Positions 34,509-46,720 of a stretch of 64,000 bases of DNA are shown one piece after another. Origin of the DNA: Rhinopomastus cyanomelas (Eukaryota > Chordata > Aves > Bucerotiformes > Rhinopomastidae). Where the stretch lies: assembly GCA_013400115.1 (NCBI GenBank), contig VXBP01004152.1:25593-89592 (forward strand), in the 5' to 3' direction. Below the pieces are notes generated by a model. The model saw nothing but the letters and a program-made list of their open reading frames with translations, was not told the DNA's origin and did not search any database. Every line of letters starts with the position of its first letter. Position 1 is the stretch's first letter. The position numbers and the translations under genes are program-made.

Positions 34509-35759
34509 AGCTCTTATGTTTCCATCGGTTTTGAGTACTGTGTCTATTTATTCACATTTCTCTGTCCCCCTAAATCAGATTCTCAATTTTCAGTTTGATT
34601 TTGATTTGTTTTGTGTTTCTTTCCTCACAGCTAGTTTAATTTTAATTTGATATTCCTCAGAGCTAATTTAACTGGTTTTATATTCCACATATTGTTAATT
34701 TTTGGAATGCTGAGCTGGGTAGACACTGACATATACTTCCAGACAGCTGAAATATGTTTTCTCACTTCTTTGCCTGTGCTGTGCAATTCATAGTAATATT
34801 TTTCAGGGATTTCGACAATTTCTGAACCCCACATCTGCATTTCAAGTTTATTTCTCCTTAGTTATCTGTAAAAATGAATTATCCATACCTAAGAGAGATT
34901 TATGGGATTTTACAAAATAAATGTACGCTACTTAGTGTAGATTACTGGACTACATGACCCAATAATTCTAGGTGACATTCATCCAACCTACCATAACTAT
35001 CTGAATGTAGGAATCTACATTAATAACCTGGTTTCTTTCCATACAGAATAAAAATTAATAGGAATTATTTTTTACAAAATTGAGCCCTTCTGGTTTTGGT
35101 GTAATGCATCACCCTTTGCATGTTCACTAAGTTCCACATAAGTGTGGAGTTTATATGCTGTGGTTTTGACTAACCATCATTATTTTTAGTCTGGCCAATG
35201 GCACAGCATGTATGTTAACACTGTTTTTTTCCGCTTCATTGTTTTACATCACGTCCTGGTCTTTAGTGTATCACCCATGACATTCTATTTTTAATTTGGA
35301 GAAATCTTAGGGCAGAAATTGTATTCTGAAAAGTTTTTACTTTGACAATAATTACACAGGTCAATCAAGCAATTTTTACATATCTGACTGATTAATGGAG
35401 AAATTAAATCACAGTAATTTATTTTGAATTATTTGAAGGTATCACCCTAAAATACGTTAATGAATGCAGAGTAAGCATATTCTCCTGAACATTTAAACTT
35501 CCACGCAGTATTCAACTTCCTTTAAAATTCTGATAATAGTCCAGGCAAGTTAAAAACAAATAAAAGTAGAGCACCTAAATGTGTGTGTCTTCCGTAATGA
35601 CTGCACCACTTTGTCTTTTTTATGTGTGAAGTTAGCAAATAATTATAGCAATATAAAAAATATATGGCAATACAAAGAACAATTGCTTTAGGAAATAAAT
35701 GTAGTATTAAAAGCACAGTCCTAAGGACTTTTAGAAGCAAAACTCTTATCCCCAGGTGG
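34509..35759. other. Unique AT-rich DNA
   Basis: Nothing recognised. The sequence 35660-35760 just upstream of the next CR1 is in frame with its ORF2 only by chance. Confidence 0.4.
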
Positions 35760-36645
35760 CAACGGGACTTCTGGGTTAGTGATAAGTTGAACAAACTGGA
35801 TGCACACAAATCCATGGGCCCAGACAGGATGCACCCGCGTGTGCTAAGGGAGGTGGCAGAAGTCATTGCTAGGCCATTCTCCATCATCTTTGCTAGGTCC
35901 TGGGGAACAGGAGAGGTGCCTAGGGACTGGAGGATAGCAAATGTTACCCCAATCTTTAAAAAGGGAAAGAAGGAAGACCCAGGTAACTATAGACTGGTCA
36001 GCCTCATGTCCATCGCAAGAAAGGTGATGCAGCAATTTGATCTAGAGCCTGTCTCCAGGCACATCAAGGACAGGAGGGTCATTAGGGACAGTCAGCATGG
36101 CTTCACAAAGGGAAAGTCATGATTGACCAACCTCATAGTCTTTTATGAGGGTGTAACCAGGTGGATAGATGAGGGCAGAACAGTGGATGTGATCTATCTT
36201 GACTTAAGTAAGGCATTTGACACGGTCTCTCACAGCATCCTTGCAGACAAACTGACGCAGTGTGGCCTGGATTTTCGGGTAGTGAGGTGGATGGTAAACT
36301 GGCTACAGGATAGAAGTCAGAGAGTGGTGGTCAATGGGACAGAGTCTAGTTGGAGGCCTGTATCCAACAGAGTGCCCTAGGGATCAGTGCTGGGACCGGT
36401 CCTGTTCAATCTATTCATTGATGACTTGGATGAGGGATTAGGGTGCACTGTCAGCAAGTTTGCTGATGACACAAAGCTGGGTGGTGTCGCTGACACCCCA
36501 GCAGACTGTGCTGCCATTCAGCGAGATCTGGACAGGCTGGAGAACTGGGCAGAGAAAAATCTAATGAGCTCTAACAAGAGTAAGTGCAGGGTCTTGCATC
36601 TGGGCAAAGACAACCCCAGGTACCAGTATAGGCTGGGGACTGACC
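35760..36645 (+). pseudogene. CR1 ORF2 reverse transcriptase domain with two nonsense mutations
   Basis: In one frame: 'HKSMGPDRMHPRVLREVAEV', 'WGTGEVPRDWRIANVTPIFK', 'DPGNYRLVSL', 'DSQHGFTKG', motif A 'VIYLDLSKAFDTVSH', motif B 'GSVLGPVLFNLFIDDLD' and motif C 'FADDTKLGG'. The catalytic Asp of motif A and both Asp of motif C are present. TGA at 36120-36122 replaces the residue after GKS, and TAG at 36378-36380 replaces Gln of the PQG motif. No frameshift is seen between them, so this is a fairly young but inactive copy. In life this enzyme reverse-transcribes CR1 RNA during insertion. Confidence 0.88.
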
Positions 36646-36765
36646 NCCGCCTGGATGTGTTCCTGTGTGACTTGGTCTGGGTGATTCTGCTGTTGCGGGA
36701 GGATTGGACTAGATGATCTTTTGAGGTTCCTTCCAATCCATAGTGATTCTATGATTCTATGATTC
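35760..36765 (+). mobile_element. CR1 LINE with nearly complete RT domain, gap before the 3' end
   Basis: 5'-truncated in the linker. It runs through the whole RT region to 'YRLGTD' at 36645, then the single n at 36646 and the terminal 3' UTR with tail 'gattctatgattctatgattc'. The missing ORF2 C-terminus lies at the n and may exist in the genome. Confidence 0.93.
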
Positions 36766-38737
36766 AGAAACTGTGAGCATGTGCTGCAAATGCATTTACG
36801 ACACCACCTCAGACTCCATACATTTTAGAAAAGATGGATTATTTCAGGGCACAGTGCTCAGTGGTTTCATGAAGAAGGCATTTGCTGCAAAGAAAAGCCT
36901 TGTAGGATAATGCAATAAAAATGTAGATGGATGTCCCCTGCCTGGAGATAAAAGTTCCATTCCTTCTACAACTGTAAAGGTAAAACCAAAGTGAAATCTT
37001 TCCAAATACTTTTCATCCTGTGTGGATGTGGTGGTGTCAGAAAGCTGAAGTGATTGTTAGGCCTTGGATATAGATAAGGAGCTGAATGTTGCAAAAATGG
37101 AATGTGGCTTACAGCAAGAATAGGACCGGACGAGCAGAGTAGACACACGCTGAAGCAAGCTATTGCATAAACTTCTGAAAGCTATTGTGCAAGTTACCTG
37201 TAGTGTACTGACTTCTCTCAGCAGACCTCCCTGTGGGATGGGTCAGGTTGCCATGTTGGGCCCTGTGTCTCCTTTAAAAGGGAATCACATATGTTTCTCT
37301 TTTTCTTCGGAGAGGCAGTTGTAATGTTTGGAGCTGACTGTCCTACCTTCAGGTGACTTCACCTTTCTCCTCATTTGGCTGACCTTCAGATTGCACAGCC
37401 CCATACCTGTTGTGCAGGGGTAATTGGGAACTTATGGGAGGCTGCCCTGAGCAGGGACTCTTTTCTGTTCCTCCCTGACCTAAGCTCCATCTGACTGTTG
37501 AGTCTGTGCCGGGGAAAGCAGGAAATGGCTCCAGCAGTCTATTTCTGTCTCACACTTCTTGATGCTCCTCAGCCTGCTCACCTCCCCTCAGAATTCTGTC
37601 CCCAAGCAGAGGACTTCCTCTACCTGGGACCATCTCCCACAGTGAGCTCTCTGCTGCCTCCTGCCCTGGTGCCACAGCCAGATATCCCTTGCAGCCAAGT
37701 GCCTGGGTAGCTGTGTGTCTGCCCTGAAAGCTCCATCTGAGTAGGTGTTTCAGCTGTGGAGAGGGCAGAACACGAAGTGTCCATTGCCTCCTGATGGGTA
37801 GAAACCATTGCTCCTGGGTAGAGTCTGTAAAGTGGTTAGGCAGAGGCAGGACCCCCCCTCTTGCACCAGTGTGCACTCCAGAAGGCTCCTCCCACGTCTG
37901 TTTGAACTGGTCACTTCCAGCAATATTCTGTTCAAACACCCCACAGTCACCCCAGCCCACAATTGTGCTGAGGCCTCCTAGATACAGAAAAAAAAGCATT
38001 GGATGGGGAAAAACACAGAGAAAAGAATAACAGCAATAATAATAATAATAAAACAGCCTCAGGTATTGATATTTAGAACAGAAAATTCAGATATAAAATA
38101 ACAAATGGAGGAAAGTATGAAAAATATGCTGGAAGATAATATTGGGTGAATTAATGAAAAGAAGATTTACTGAGTAAGTCTTACTCAGCTAGAAGAAACA
38201 ACTCTCAAATGCCAGACAAATGTAAAGTGATTAATAAAAGGAATAAAATGATCACACTTTGTACCAACCTAAGGGCATGTAAATGTGATCGTGTACTTGG
38301 TGCTGGGAAGTGCTGTAAACTGTTTATCATACAGTGAGGAGTCAGGCACAGAGTTTATGCAAAAGCTCTGCAGTGAAATGGAACAAGAAGAACACTAGCT
38401 TTGGGTTAATATAATTTTCCTTTCACTGTCAAGTTTTTTGTTTACTGTTTGGAGAATGACATTATTTCAGTGATTCCTAACACCATGTGGGAGATGGTAA
38501 ATCTAGAGGTATAAATTAGGAAGACTGTATGTCAATCACCTCTTCTGATACACATGTCTGGTCACATCATTGTAGTAAAGACTCTCCCAAAGTCTAAAAT
38601 CATTCATTGTGAAATTAAAGAAAAAAAAAACCCCTAAATTTTATGAGGGAAATGGAATAAAAATATCTTGCATTTTGTCATGTGTATGCAGTCCTTTGAT
38701 TGAAATGACTTTTTTTTACCTCTTTGCATCGGATAAT
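36766..38737. other. Unique DNA with a GC-richer block and an (AAT)n microsatellite
   Basis: The 37240-38000 block is GC-richer than its surroundings. A segment near 37690-37740 ('tgcctgggtagctgtg') resembles one near 41385-41425. A minus-strand frame of 149 codons spans 37550-37999, without recognisable domains. (AAT)6 at 38035-38052. Confidence 0.4.
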
Positions 38738-38988
38738 CATGGAATCACAGAATGTTGGGCTTTGGAAGGGACCTCTGGAGATCATGTAGTTGAACAAAGC
38801 TGCCAGAGGAGGGTCACCTAGAGAAGGTTACACTAGAACACGTCCAGGTAGGTTTAAATGTCCCCAGAGAAGAAGACTCCACAACCTCTCTGGGCAGCCC
38901 CTTTCAGAGCTCTGTTACCCTCACTATAAAGAAAGTTTTCCTTATGTTTAAAGTGAACATCTTATGTTCCAAATCACATCCATTACAT
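38738..38988 (-). mobile_element. CR1 LINE 3' fragment
   Basis: Inverted tail 'tcatggaatcacagaatg', then 'ggaagggacctctggagatcatg' and the ORF2 C-terminal remnant. Minus strand. Confidence 0.88.
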
Positions 38989-39729
38989 GTAGCACACTGG
39001 GTGCTTCATCCATGAACATGCTTGGGCACCACCATTTATAGTACAGAGTTTTCAGTTTCCACCTGGAAAAGGTTTCTCATCAAGAAAAAGACAAGCCCAG
39101 ACAAAGCCTGTCTGTCAGCCTCAGCTATACCAAGAATTTCTGTTTTCTCTGTTGAAAATCCAAACAGCATGTCCTGTGCAGTTTCCAGCATTGGTCAGTG
39201 CTTAGCAGGCATGAATAAATAAACCTGACCGATGTCTGTGTGTGAGTCCAAGGAAGCCTGAATTATTCAGCATGTGCCAGTGCAATTAGTGTCATAAACA
39301 TGAGTTAAACAATGGCATACACCAAGGGACCATCCCCAACCACCAGCTGATGTCGTTGTGAATTAGTTAGTGACTCACAAGCTCTGTAATGAGCATGTGG
39401 TTGCCTAGTTAGAGAAGATTCATTAATTATGCATATATGGATCTGGTAGAACCAAGAATGCATCTTCAGGATGTAAAATTGTGTAGTGGCATCTGGCTCA
39501 GGAATATTTTCCACATCTCTGCGATGTGATAAGAATTAGTTCACCCAAATCAGCAGCTCTGCTTCTGTTATTTCTTGACATCATGAACACTACGAATGCT
39601 GTGACACCAGGACTTCCATTGCAGTTTATACCTTGACATTATTATGTCTATATCACAGTAACACTTCTTGTATTTAAAAACAGGGCCTCAAATTCATAAC
39701 AGCAGAAGTACTCAGTGGTGCAGAGTTAA
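38989..39729. other. Unique DNA
   Basis: Nothing recognised. Confidence 0.4.
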
Positions 39730-40568
39730 GTTGGATGCCTGTGTTTGGTGATTTTCCTCAGGGGTTAGTACTGGATCCAGTCCCATTCAGTATATTCATC
39801 AATGACCTGGATGATGGGACAGAGTGTATAATAGAAAGTGAGGAGGAGGAGGAGCTGACACACTGGAGTGTTGTGCTTCCGTTTAACATGGTACGGATAG
39901 GCTGGAGAGTTGGGCAGAGAGAAACTTGACGAAGTTCAACAAGAGTGAGTGTAGAATGCTGCATCTGGTAAAGAACAACTCCAGGGGTCAGTACAGGTTG
40001 GAGACTGACCTGCTGGAGAGCAACTCTGGGGAAAAGGACCTGGGAGTGCTGGTGGGCCACAGACTGACCATGAGCCAGCAATGGGCCCTCATGGTTGCAT
40101 TATGAAGAGCATGGCCAGTAGGTCAAAGGAGGTTCTTCTTCCCCTCTATTCTACCCTGCTGAGACCAAATCTTGAACACTGATACCCAGTTCAAGATGGG
40201 GAGGGGGCTACTGTCAGGCATGGAGACACTGAGATGTTTGGGGGTTGGAGCATCTTCCTTACAAGAGGCTGAGAGAGTTGGGATTAGAGTCTGGAGAGAG
40301 GGAGGCTGAGAGTAGGTCTGATCAATGCTTAGAAGTATCTAAAGAGTGAGTGTCAGAAGGATGGGACCAGAGCCTTCTCAGTGGTGCCCAACAACAAGAT
40401 GAGGATCAAGGGGCACAAACTGGAACATAAGATGCAGAAAACCCGCCTGCACGCGTTCCAGTGTAATCTTCTCCAGGGGATCCTACTCTGGCAGTGGGGT
40501 TCAACTTGTTGATTTCCAGAAGTCCCTTCCAGCTCCAACCATTCTCTGATTCCATAATTGTGTGATAG
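39730..40568 (+). mobile_element. CR1 LINE fragment, RT end to 3' tail, degenerate
   Basis: Starts in the RT motif B area ('FIND', 'DLDDGTECI'). Motif C is disrupted by a GAG-rich stretch near 39840-39860. It then runs through 'LHL', 'DLGVL' and C-terminal remnants to 'tctctgattccataattgtgtgat'. Many frameshifts. Confidence 0.85.
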
Positions 40569-41051
40569 CATTATTTTAAGATATGTCCCAAACCCAAAAC
40601 ACTCATCTGTGTGAGAAGAAATAATTATTATCTCAAAGTGATCATTAATGTGCCATCAATTGCCACAACCCTAACAACACAGTAGACGGCCTGGCCCTAA
40701 TCCAACACTGCAGTTTGAATGTCAGCCTGCTCATTCTTCACTGCACAAGCTGGAACTGCTCCAGATGGTTTTGAATAAGCTTTCCCTCTAACATCTGTGA
40801 AAACCTGGGCAGTTATGGAGGCTTGACTAAGACGTGATGTTCCTGCAGGGCACAATGGACTCGTATAGCCAGGGTAAAATAGCCTAAAGTAGCCCTGAGA
40901 GGGAAGCTGTCCTACAGATGGCAGTCATCAGAAGAGTTTGGGACTGATATATGAATATTCTGGGTTTCCTGACTTCTGCTTTTCTCACAGATTTGTGGTT
41001 GCTTGTAAATATTTTACATTTTAACTTTTGTGTTTGGATTTTCATGAAAAG
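40569..41051. other. Unique DNA
   Basis: Nothing recognised. Confidence 0.4.
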
Positions 41052-41165
41052 CAGCCCAGCCTGTTCCAAGGCTTCTCCACCTTTTTGGGTAAGACATTTT
41101 TGCTAAGATCCAATCTGACCCTCCCCGGCACAATTTGACCCCATTTCTTTTTGTCCTGAATGACA
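41052..41165 (-). mobile_element. CR1 LINE internal 3' remnant
   Basis: 'cagcctgttccaaggcttctccacc' and 'gctaagatccaatctgaccctcc' match the ORF2 C-terminus on the minus strand. The tail is absent on the left. Confidence 0.6.
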
Positions 41166-41708
41166 CACACCCTAACATGTTGTACTTTTAGATGGCTAAC
41201 ACCTCCCATGAAGGTCAAAGGCCTGAGATTGTTTTTCCTACTTGATTTAAGAAGATTGTGTCTATCTCCTCTTTTTGGTGGAGCAGTCTGTAAAGATGCT
41301 CACTGCTGTGTCTCCTGTTAACACAGTAACGAGGCCATTGCTCTCCTCTGCTGCTGAGGCAACTTCTGGCACCCACTGTTGCTGAGTGTCTGGGTAGCTG
41401 TGTCTTCCCTCAGGAGCTTCATTTGGATCAAGATCTCTGAGGGGGACAGAGCCAGACACTCCCATTGGCGTCATGACCTGAGACGTAAGTCTGTAGTGAT
41501 GAGACGGGTCAGACGTCCAGCCAGGAAGTAAACATTAGCTGGGTCAAGAAGATACAAGGTCATATGATTCTATGATTCTATGATATACAGGCACAGCTAC
41601 AATGCAGCTGCAGCAAAGACTTTAGACAAAAGAAGCTACTGAGACAAAGTGCAGAGGCTCAAGATCATGCTTCTCGCAGCTTTTTCTTCCAGTGTCTATG
41701 TTAACAAC
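41166..41708. other. Spacer with a lone CR1-type octamer run
   Basis: 'atgattctatgattctatga' at 41562-41583 is a plus-strand CR1 tail without a recognisable body. The stretch around 41385-41425 resembles 37690-37740. Confidence 0.45.
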
Positions 41709-41768
41709 ATAGAATCACAGAATCACAGAATCACAGAATCACAGAATCACAGAATCACAGAATCATTA
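41709..41768 (-). repeat. Expanded CR1 tail octamer array
   Basis: Seven near-identical 8-base units (minus strand GTGATTCT). CR1 usually carries two or three. Confidence 0.9.
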
Positions 41769-42395
41769 GGGATTGGAAGGGATCTTGAAANAGAACCTCT
41801 CTTGATCTGCTAACCACCCCCTCTTCTGATCCACCCCAGGATGCTGTTGGCCCTCTTGGCCACAAGAGCACACTGCTGGCTCATAGTCATCCTGCTGTCC
41901 ACCAGGATCCCCAGGTCTCTCTCTCCCTCACTACTCTCCAACAGGTCAGTCCCCAGCCTATACGGTACCTGGGGTTGTTCTTGCCCACATGCAACAATCT
42001 GATCTGCAGACATCTGTGCCACATTGGAGCTGCCCAGCTCTCCAACCTGTCCAGGTCTCACTGAATGGCAGCACAGTCTGCAGGGGTGTCAGCAATACTA
42101 CCCAGCTTTGTGCCATCAGCAGACTTGCTGACAGTGCACCCTGATCCCTCATCCAAGTCATCAATGAATAGATTGAACAGGACCGGTCCCAGCACCGATC
42201 CCTGGGGCACTCCACTAGATACAGGCCTCCTACTAGATTCCGTTCCATTGACCACCACTCTCTGACTTCTACCCTATAGCCAGTTTACAATCCGCCTCAC
42301 TACCCGAAAATCTAGACCACACTGCCTCAGTTTGGCTGCAAGGATGCTGTGAGAGGTCAAAAACCTTACTTACATCAAGACAGATCACATCATCA
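41709..42395 (-). mobile_element. CR1 LINE with expanded tail and internal assembly gap
   Basis: Expanded inverted tail (seven 'agaatcac/agaatcat' units, 41711-41766), then 3' UTR to the n at 41791. After that, ORF2 from 'RSREV' back to RT motif B and the motif A area on the minus strand. Motif C is damaged (S-A-D-G in place of FADD). About 40-50 bases near 41993-42038 do not match other copies although flanking sequence does. Confidence 0.9.
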
Positions 42396-43034
42396 ACCCC
42401 ACAAAAAGTTGCTATCCATGTAAAGTGTTCAGAGCAATAAACAAAATTCAGCAGAAGAACCCACTTCCACTCCTCATGCCGAGTGTGCACTTAGTCACCA
42501 TCTATTATGAAATCTGGCTGTGCTTTTGTGAATAGCCCTGGTGAGGTTGATTGCTGTTGTATCCCTAGGTGACTTCAGGTAAATCAGACAGCTCCATTTG
42601 TGTCTCAGCGAAACAGCACTGTGGGAAGCTGACATTTCTCGTGTGATCCTGAACACCTGTAATCATTGGGGCCACAAGTAATGATATATAAAATCCCCTA
42701 AAGAAATAACTGAATGTGGCAGGAACAAGCTGCTCTTAGTAGAATAATACTCAGCATGTCTACACTGTCAGAAAGGACATGTTCTCAAGACAGACTTCCT
42801 CATGACTGCACATTATGAATCCTCCAACTGCCATTTATTGATCATCTCAGCACAGGTTAGTAGTTTTCTGTGCACCAGGAACCCAAGCAAGATTGGTCCC
42901 TAATTAGAAGTATGAACTTCCACAGAGGTGTCCAGGGTAGTCTGAGATGGAGTGGAATTCGCTGCAGCTCAGCTTTCCCAAGTCAAGTACGGTTGCTTTG
43001 GTTCAAGGCACACAAAGACAAACATACACAGACA
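42396..43034. other. Unique DNA
   Basis: Nothing recognised. Confidence 0.4.
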
Positions 43035-43625
43035 TACGGAGACTAATCATGAAATTCTTAGAGAACTGAGACAAAACATCAATGTCCAAACTCTCAAAAG
43101 GAAAAAAAATATTACTTCCAGCCATTCCTGCTTTTGTGGATTCACGGTGTCAACAAAATTCACACACTTGTGTCTCAGTATCAGAAGGCATTTTAGAGCC
43201 CATTTTTCTGTTCCATGTACTTCCAAGCTAGTCTTCCATTTAGAAAATGATGATTGCCATGGCTACGGACAGAGGGAGAGCTCTCTCTGTTTCAGCAAAT
43301 CATGGAATCCAGGCAAAACCTTTCTGCTGATCCTCAGTGTACCAGTCTTTCTTTCTACCCACAGCATTTCCAGGTCAAGATGACCCCTGCATTCTAGTTC
43401 AGTGTCATGTATCCTCTCCAACAGGCAGACCAAAAGTGAATATGGAATCCAAGGAGAGGAAGGCAGAGCAAGAAACAAAAGCAAAACTCCAAAATCCCTT
43501 GTGCTGGCCCAAATCCCCTCCATTTGCAGCGATGCATAAATTAAGATGGCAGTACTGGCTTGCAGTTTTCAAGACAAACATCACAAAAATTCTCAAACCA
43601 TCACACACGCATAATCTGCAACTCT
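43035..43625 (+). repeat. Dispersed repeat X, copy 3 (longest)
   Basis: Aligns over its length with 62096-62680: 'aaacatcaatgtc', 'cttccagccattcctgctt', 'ttctgttccatgtacttcc', 'cagcaaatcatggaatcc', 'aaagtgaatatggaatcc', 'caaatcccctcc', 'gcagttttcaagacaaac', 'aaaattctcaaacc'. No CR1 tail, no TG...CA ends found. Two overlapping frames (43337-43681 plus, 43263-43523 minus) exist, but neither is conserved in the other copies. Confidence 0.75.
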
Positions 43626-44780
43626 TGAAAAGGAACAAGCCTAAAAAAATAAGTTCTAAGGCTGTGGCCCAACATTTTTGAAGTACTCAGCAGTGGATCA
43701 AGTAAGGGATGCCTGCCACCTCTATGAGCGTTTCCATTCCTGCTGTGAACTAGACAGGGAAAGTGATCTGGCCTGAAGAGAATGAAAAAATAATAATTTG
43801 GGGGATTGCTTCCAGCTGGACCAGATCCTTGGTCTGGTTCATGGTAAAACCCCTCTGACAGCTGTTCCAGTACAAATTAGGAGGTAATGTGCTGTGACAG
43901 GAGTCGCTGGTGCTGCTGGACCTTTATTTTATGAAATCACATTTGTCTACAATTGGAGTACAGATAGATTCTAAAAGCAGCTGGTCTGTTATATAACCAA
44001 TGGATGGGTTCACACATCAGAACTAACTGGGTCTCCAAGGGAAGGACTGGGAGGGAAGGACTTATTTGTTTAATTGTAATTCTGTTTTGATTAGCTGTTA
44101 TTAGATAGCTTATCTGTGAAGTTTTGTCCACTAGTGATCAATTTTACATTTGTAACTGAGTCCTATTAACACTTCGTCCTGTTTGCATCTTTATTTAACT
44201 GTAAGAAAGTTAATTTTATGTCCTATTTAATATGTTTACTTGCAGTTGCATACCATGCTATTGTTTAATTTCATAATGATGACATTGTTATTGCATCCAC
44301 GTTGACTTATTGTGAGCTTTCAAGTTAGAAAGGTGTAGTAGTGTTGTAGTAGTATAGTGTAGTGTAGTAGTACAGTGGGTCCTTGTCTGGATGCCCCCCA
44401 CATTCCAGCAAGGTTACAATTGAGGTTGTAGGTTAGAGACACAGACTATATTTTAACCAAGAACTTTTAGCTATAGTGTCAGACACAAAGGGAAGGTTTA
44501 ACAGGACCACTTACAAATCTGCAGGCAGTGAAACAAACAACTCAACCTGTGAAAGAAGGAAACCAAGAAAAATTATGATTTGACCATTTTTAAATTAAAT
44601 GATGACAACTTAGATATTTAAAGCAAATAAAAATAAACCACAACAAAACTGACCCAAATGAAACCAATGAAATATCTTCAGAAAAAACCTCTGCCTGCAG
44701 GACTCATTACTGCTGAACCACAGGCTTTGTGTTTTTTTTCTATGAGCTATCTCATCGAAAAGTGCAATTTAGCTAAAAAA
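43626..44780. other. Unique DNA with a GTA-rich microsatellite
   Basis: 44333-44377 is an imperfect (TAG/TGTAG)n run. No other feature recognised. Confidence 0.5.
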
Positions 44781-44988
44781 TCATAGAATCATAGAATGTA
44801 CTGGGTTGGAAGGGATGTCTAAAGGGCATTTAGTCCATCCCCCTACAACAAGCAGGGACATCACTCACTAGGACACACTGCCCAGAGTCCTGTGCAGCCT
44901 GACCCTGAGTGTCTCCAGGAATTAAGCCTCCATCTCTCTCTGGGCAACCTGTTCTAGGGATCCCTCATCCTCAGATTCAAGAACTTTT
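44781..44988 (-). mobile_element. CR1 LINE 3' fragment
   Basis: Inverted tail 'tcatagaatcatagaatg', then 'actgggttggaagggatgtctaaagggcat' and 3' UTR/ORF2 end. Same subfamily as 24850-25245. Confidence 0.9.
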
Positions 44989-45788
44989 TCATCATTCTCA
45001 TAATTTTAACATTTACATTTAATGCTGATTTCTTCTGGGTCATGTTCCCATTATTCTTGGTAACAGTTCAGGTAGGACTGGTGTTTCCATCCATGTCTAC
45101 CTGCAGTCTCTATGTTTTTAAACCATGCTGTACACCTGGTGCTGAGCAGAGCTCCTGTACCAAAGGATAATCAGAGCATGTGAGATGGGGTTTGGGCATG
45201 AGCCATGCAGACACATCTGTAAGGCCTGAAGTCCTTTCAGAGTATTTACCTTAATGACAAAAGGTATCATTGGCTCTTTCTGACTGAAACTTCTCTCTTA
45301 AATCAAATGAGCTTCCTGCTGCACAAAAGCTGGTTTTATTACATGCAGGGATATTAACTCTCACCTCATTGCATGTAATTTGCACATTACAAGCCTTATT
45401 ATTCCTTCTTCTGTAGTCTGTTTTTGGCCATACACATGTACAATTAAGTCAACAGATCTCTCCCGTTGGTCATGTCATGAGGCTTTGATTTATGTTAGGG
45501 TCAGAGATTCTCTTAAGTCTCAGAGTTTGGACTAGCAGAGAGGAATACTGACTTTTTAAACTTCTCCCTTCCTATGTTTAATGTTTTCCTATTTGGATGA
45601 GAAGTCAGAGCTATCCATTGCTATCGATGCTATTCAAAGGAGGATGAGTCCCTAAATCATTTATTTTTTACAGCGTTCATATTTCTTTGTCTAATCGGTT
45701 TAGGTTTTGAGTTCACTGATGCTGCATCAACTCATCTTTTCTTTGTATCTCTTGCTTCAGACTTCCCTTTCTGCACATAAAACAATTG
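44989..45788. other. Unique DNA
   Basis: Nothing recognised. Confidence 0.4.
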
Positions 45789-45950
45789 CCCAGGGGTTTG
45801 TGGAGTCTCCCTCACTGGAGATATTCAAGACCCGACCGGACAGGTTCCTGTGTGACTTGGTTTAGGTGATCCTGCTGTTGCAGGCGAATTGGACTAGATG
45901 ATCTTTCGAGGTCCCTTCCAATCCGTAGTGATTCTATGATTCTATGATTC
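45789..45950 (+). mobile_element. CR1 LINE 3' terminal fragment, recent
   Basis: Starts mid-motif ('ggggtttgtggagtctccctcactgg'), contains 'ttggactagatgatctttcg' and ends 'gattctatgattctatgattc'. It closely resembles the 3' ends at 21334 and 36765. Confidence 0.92.
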
Positions 45951-46641
45951 TTAAATTTCCTGATTGTTTTTGTCATAGGATAACTCGTACTGGCATTGCT
46001 TATCTCTGATACTGATTTACACTGACAGCGCCACAAGTCTTGCCATTACTCTGGTATTGCAATATCATCTTTTAGAATTTCCAGATAGTTTTGTTTTTCC
46101 TACAGAATAAATCAAAGTTATCAGGAATGTTTCTGATCATATTTCCCTTCCTACATGCTCCACAGTAGGGATTTTTGAGCATGAAGGTGAAATAAGGATA
46201 CTCACAATAAAGAAAGCCACAGAAAAATATTCTGGAGTGCTTATCCAATAGAGTTTTCTCTAGCGTCTTCTCCAATTTTATCAAACTTTCTTGATTCATC
46301 TATATGTTAACAACAGTGTTCCAAATTAAAGATTTCAAGTTCATATTTTATCAAATGTAGTTGAGTAAAGTATAGATGAGAAAGAAATAAGAAAGTCCAA
46401 AGGTGCTTTGATTCATAAGTTTCTTTCATCGCACTTTCTTTTTGTCCTCTGCTACTCGAAAGCATTCTAAGAGTGTGGTATAATGTCACAGAAAAGGTGT
46501 CATGGCCTCAGACATGCTTCTTCACAAAACCAATAATAATTCTTCGGATGACGAGTCACAGTTCCACGGAGAAGATATAAAGAGCCACTGCGAAGCACTG
46601 AAAGTTTGTTACACATCTAAAACAAAGAATTACCTTTTCCT
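45951..46641. other. Unique DNA
   Basis: Nothing recognised. Confidence 0.4.
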
Positions 46642-46720
46642 ATAGAATCATTATGGCTGGAAAAGACCTCCAGGATCATCAAGTCCAGCCTTCATCCCAA
46701 CATCTCCCTAACCATGCCTG
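46642..46720 (-). mobile_element. CR1 LINE tail fragment
   Basis: 'atagaatcattatggctggaaaagacctccaggatcatc': terminal 3' UTR of the 6201/52724 subfamily, minus strand. Confidence 0.85.

Noticed and set aside
37550..37999. 149-codon minus-strand ORF
   Set aside because: No known motif. Sits in a GC-richer block that may be an old repeat; not supported as a gene.
41709..41768. Regular short repeats as a CRISPR-like array
   Set aside because: The units are contiguous 8-base CR1 tail octamers without spacers, in a vertebrate genome.
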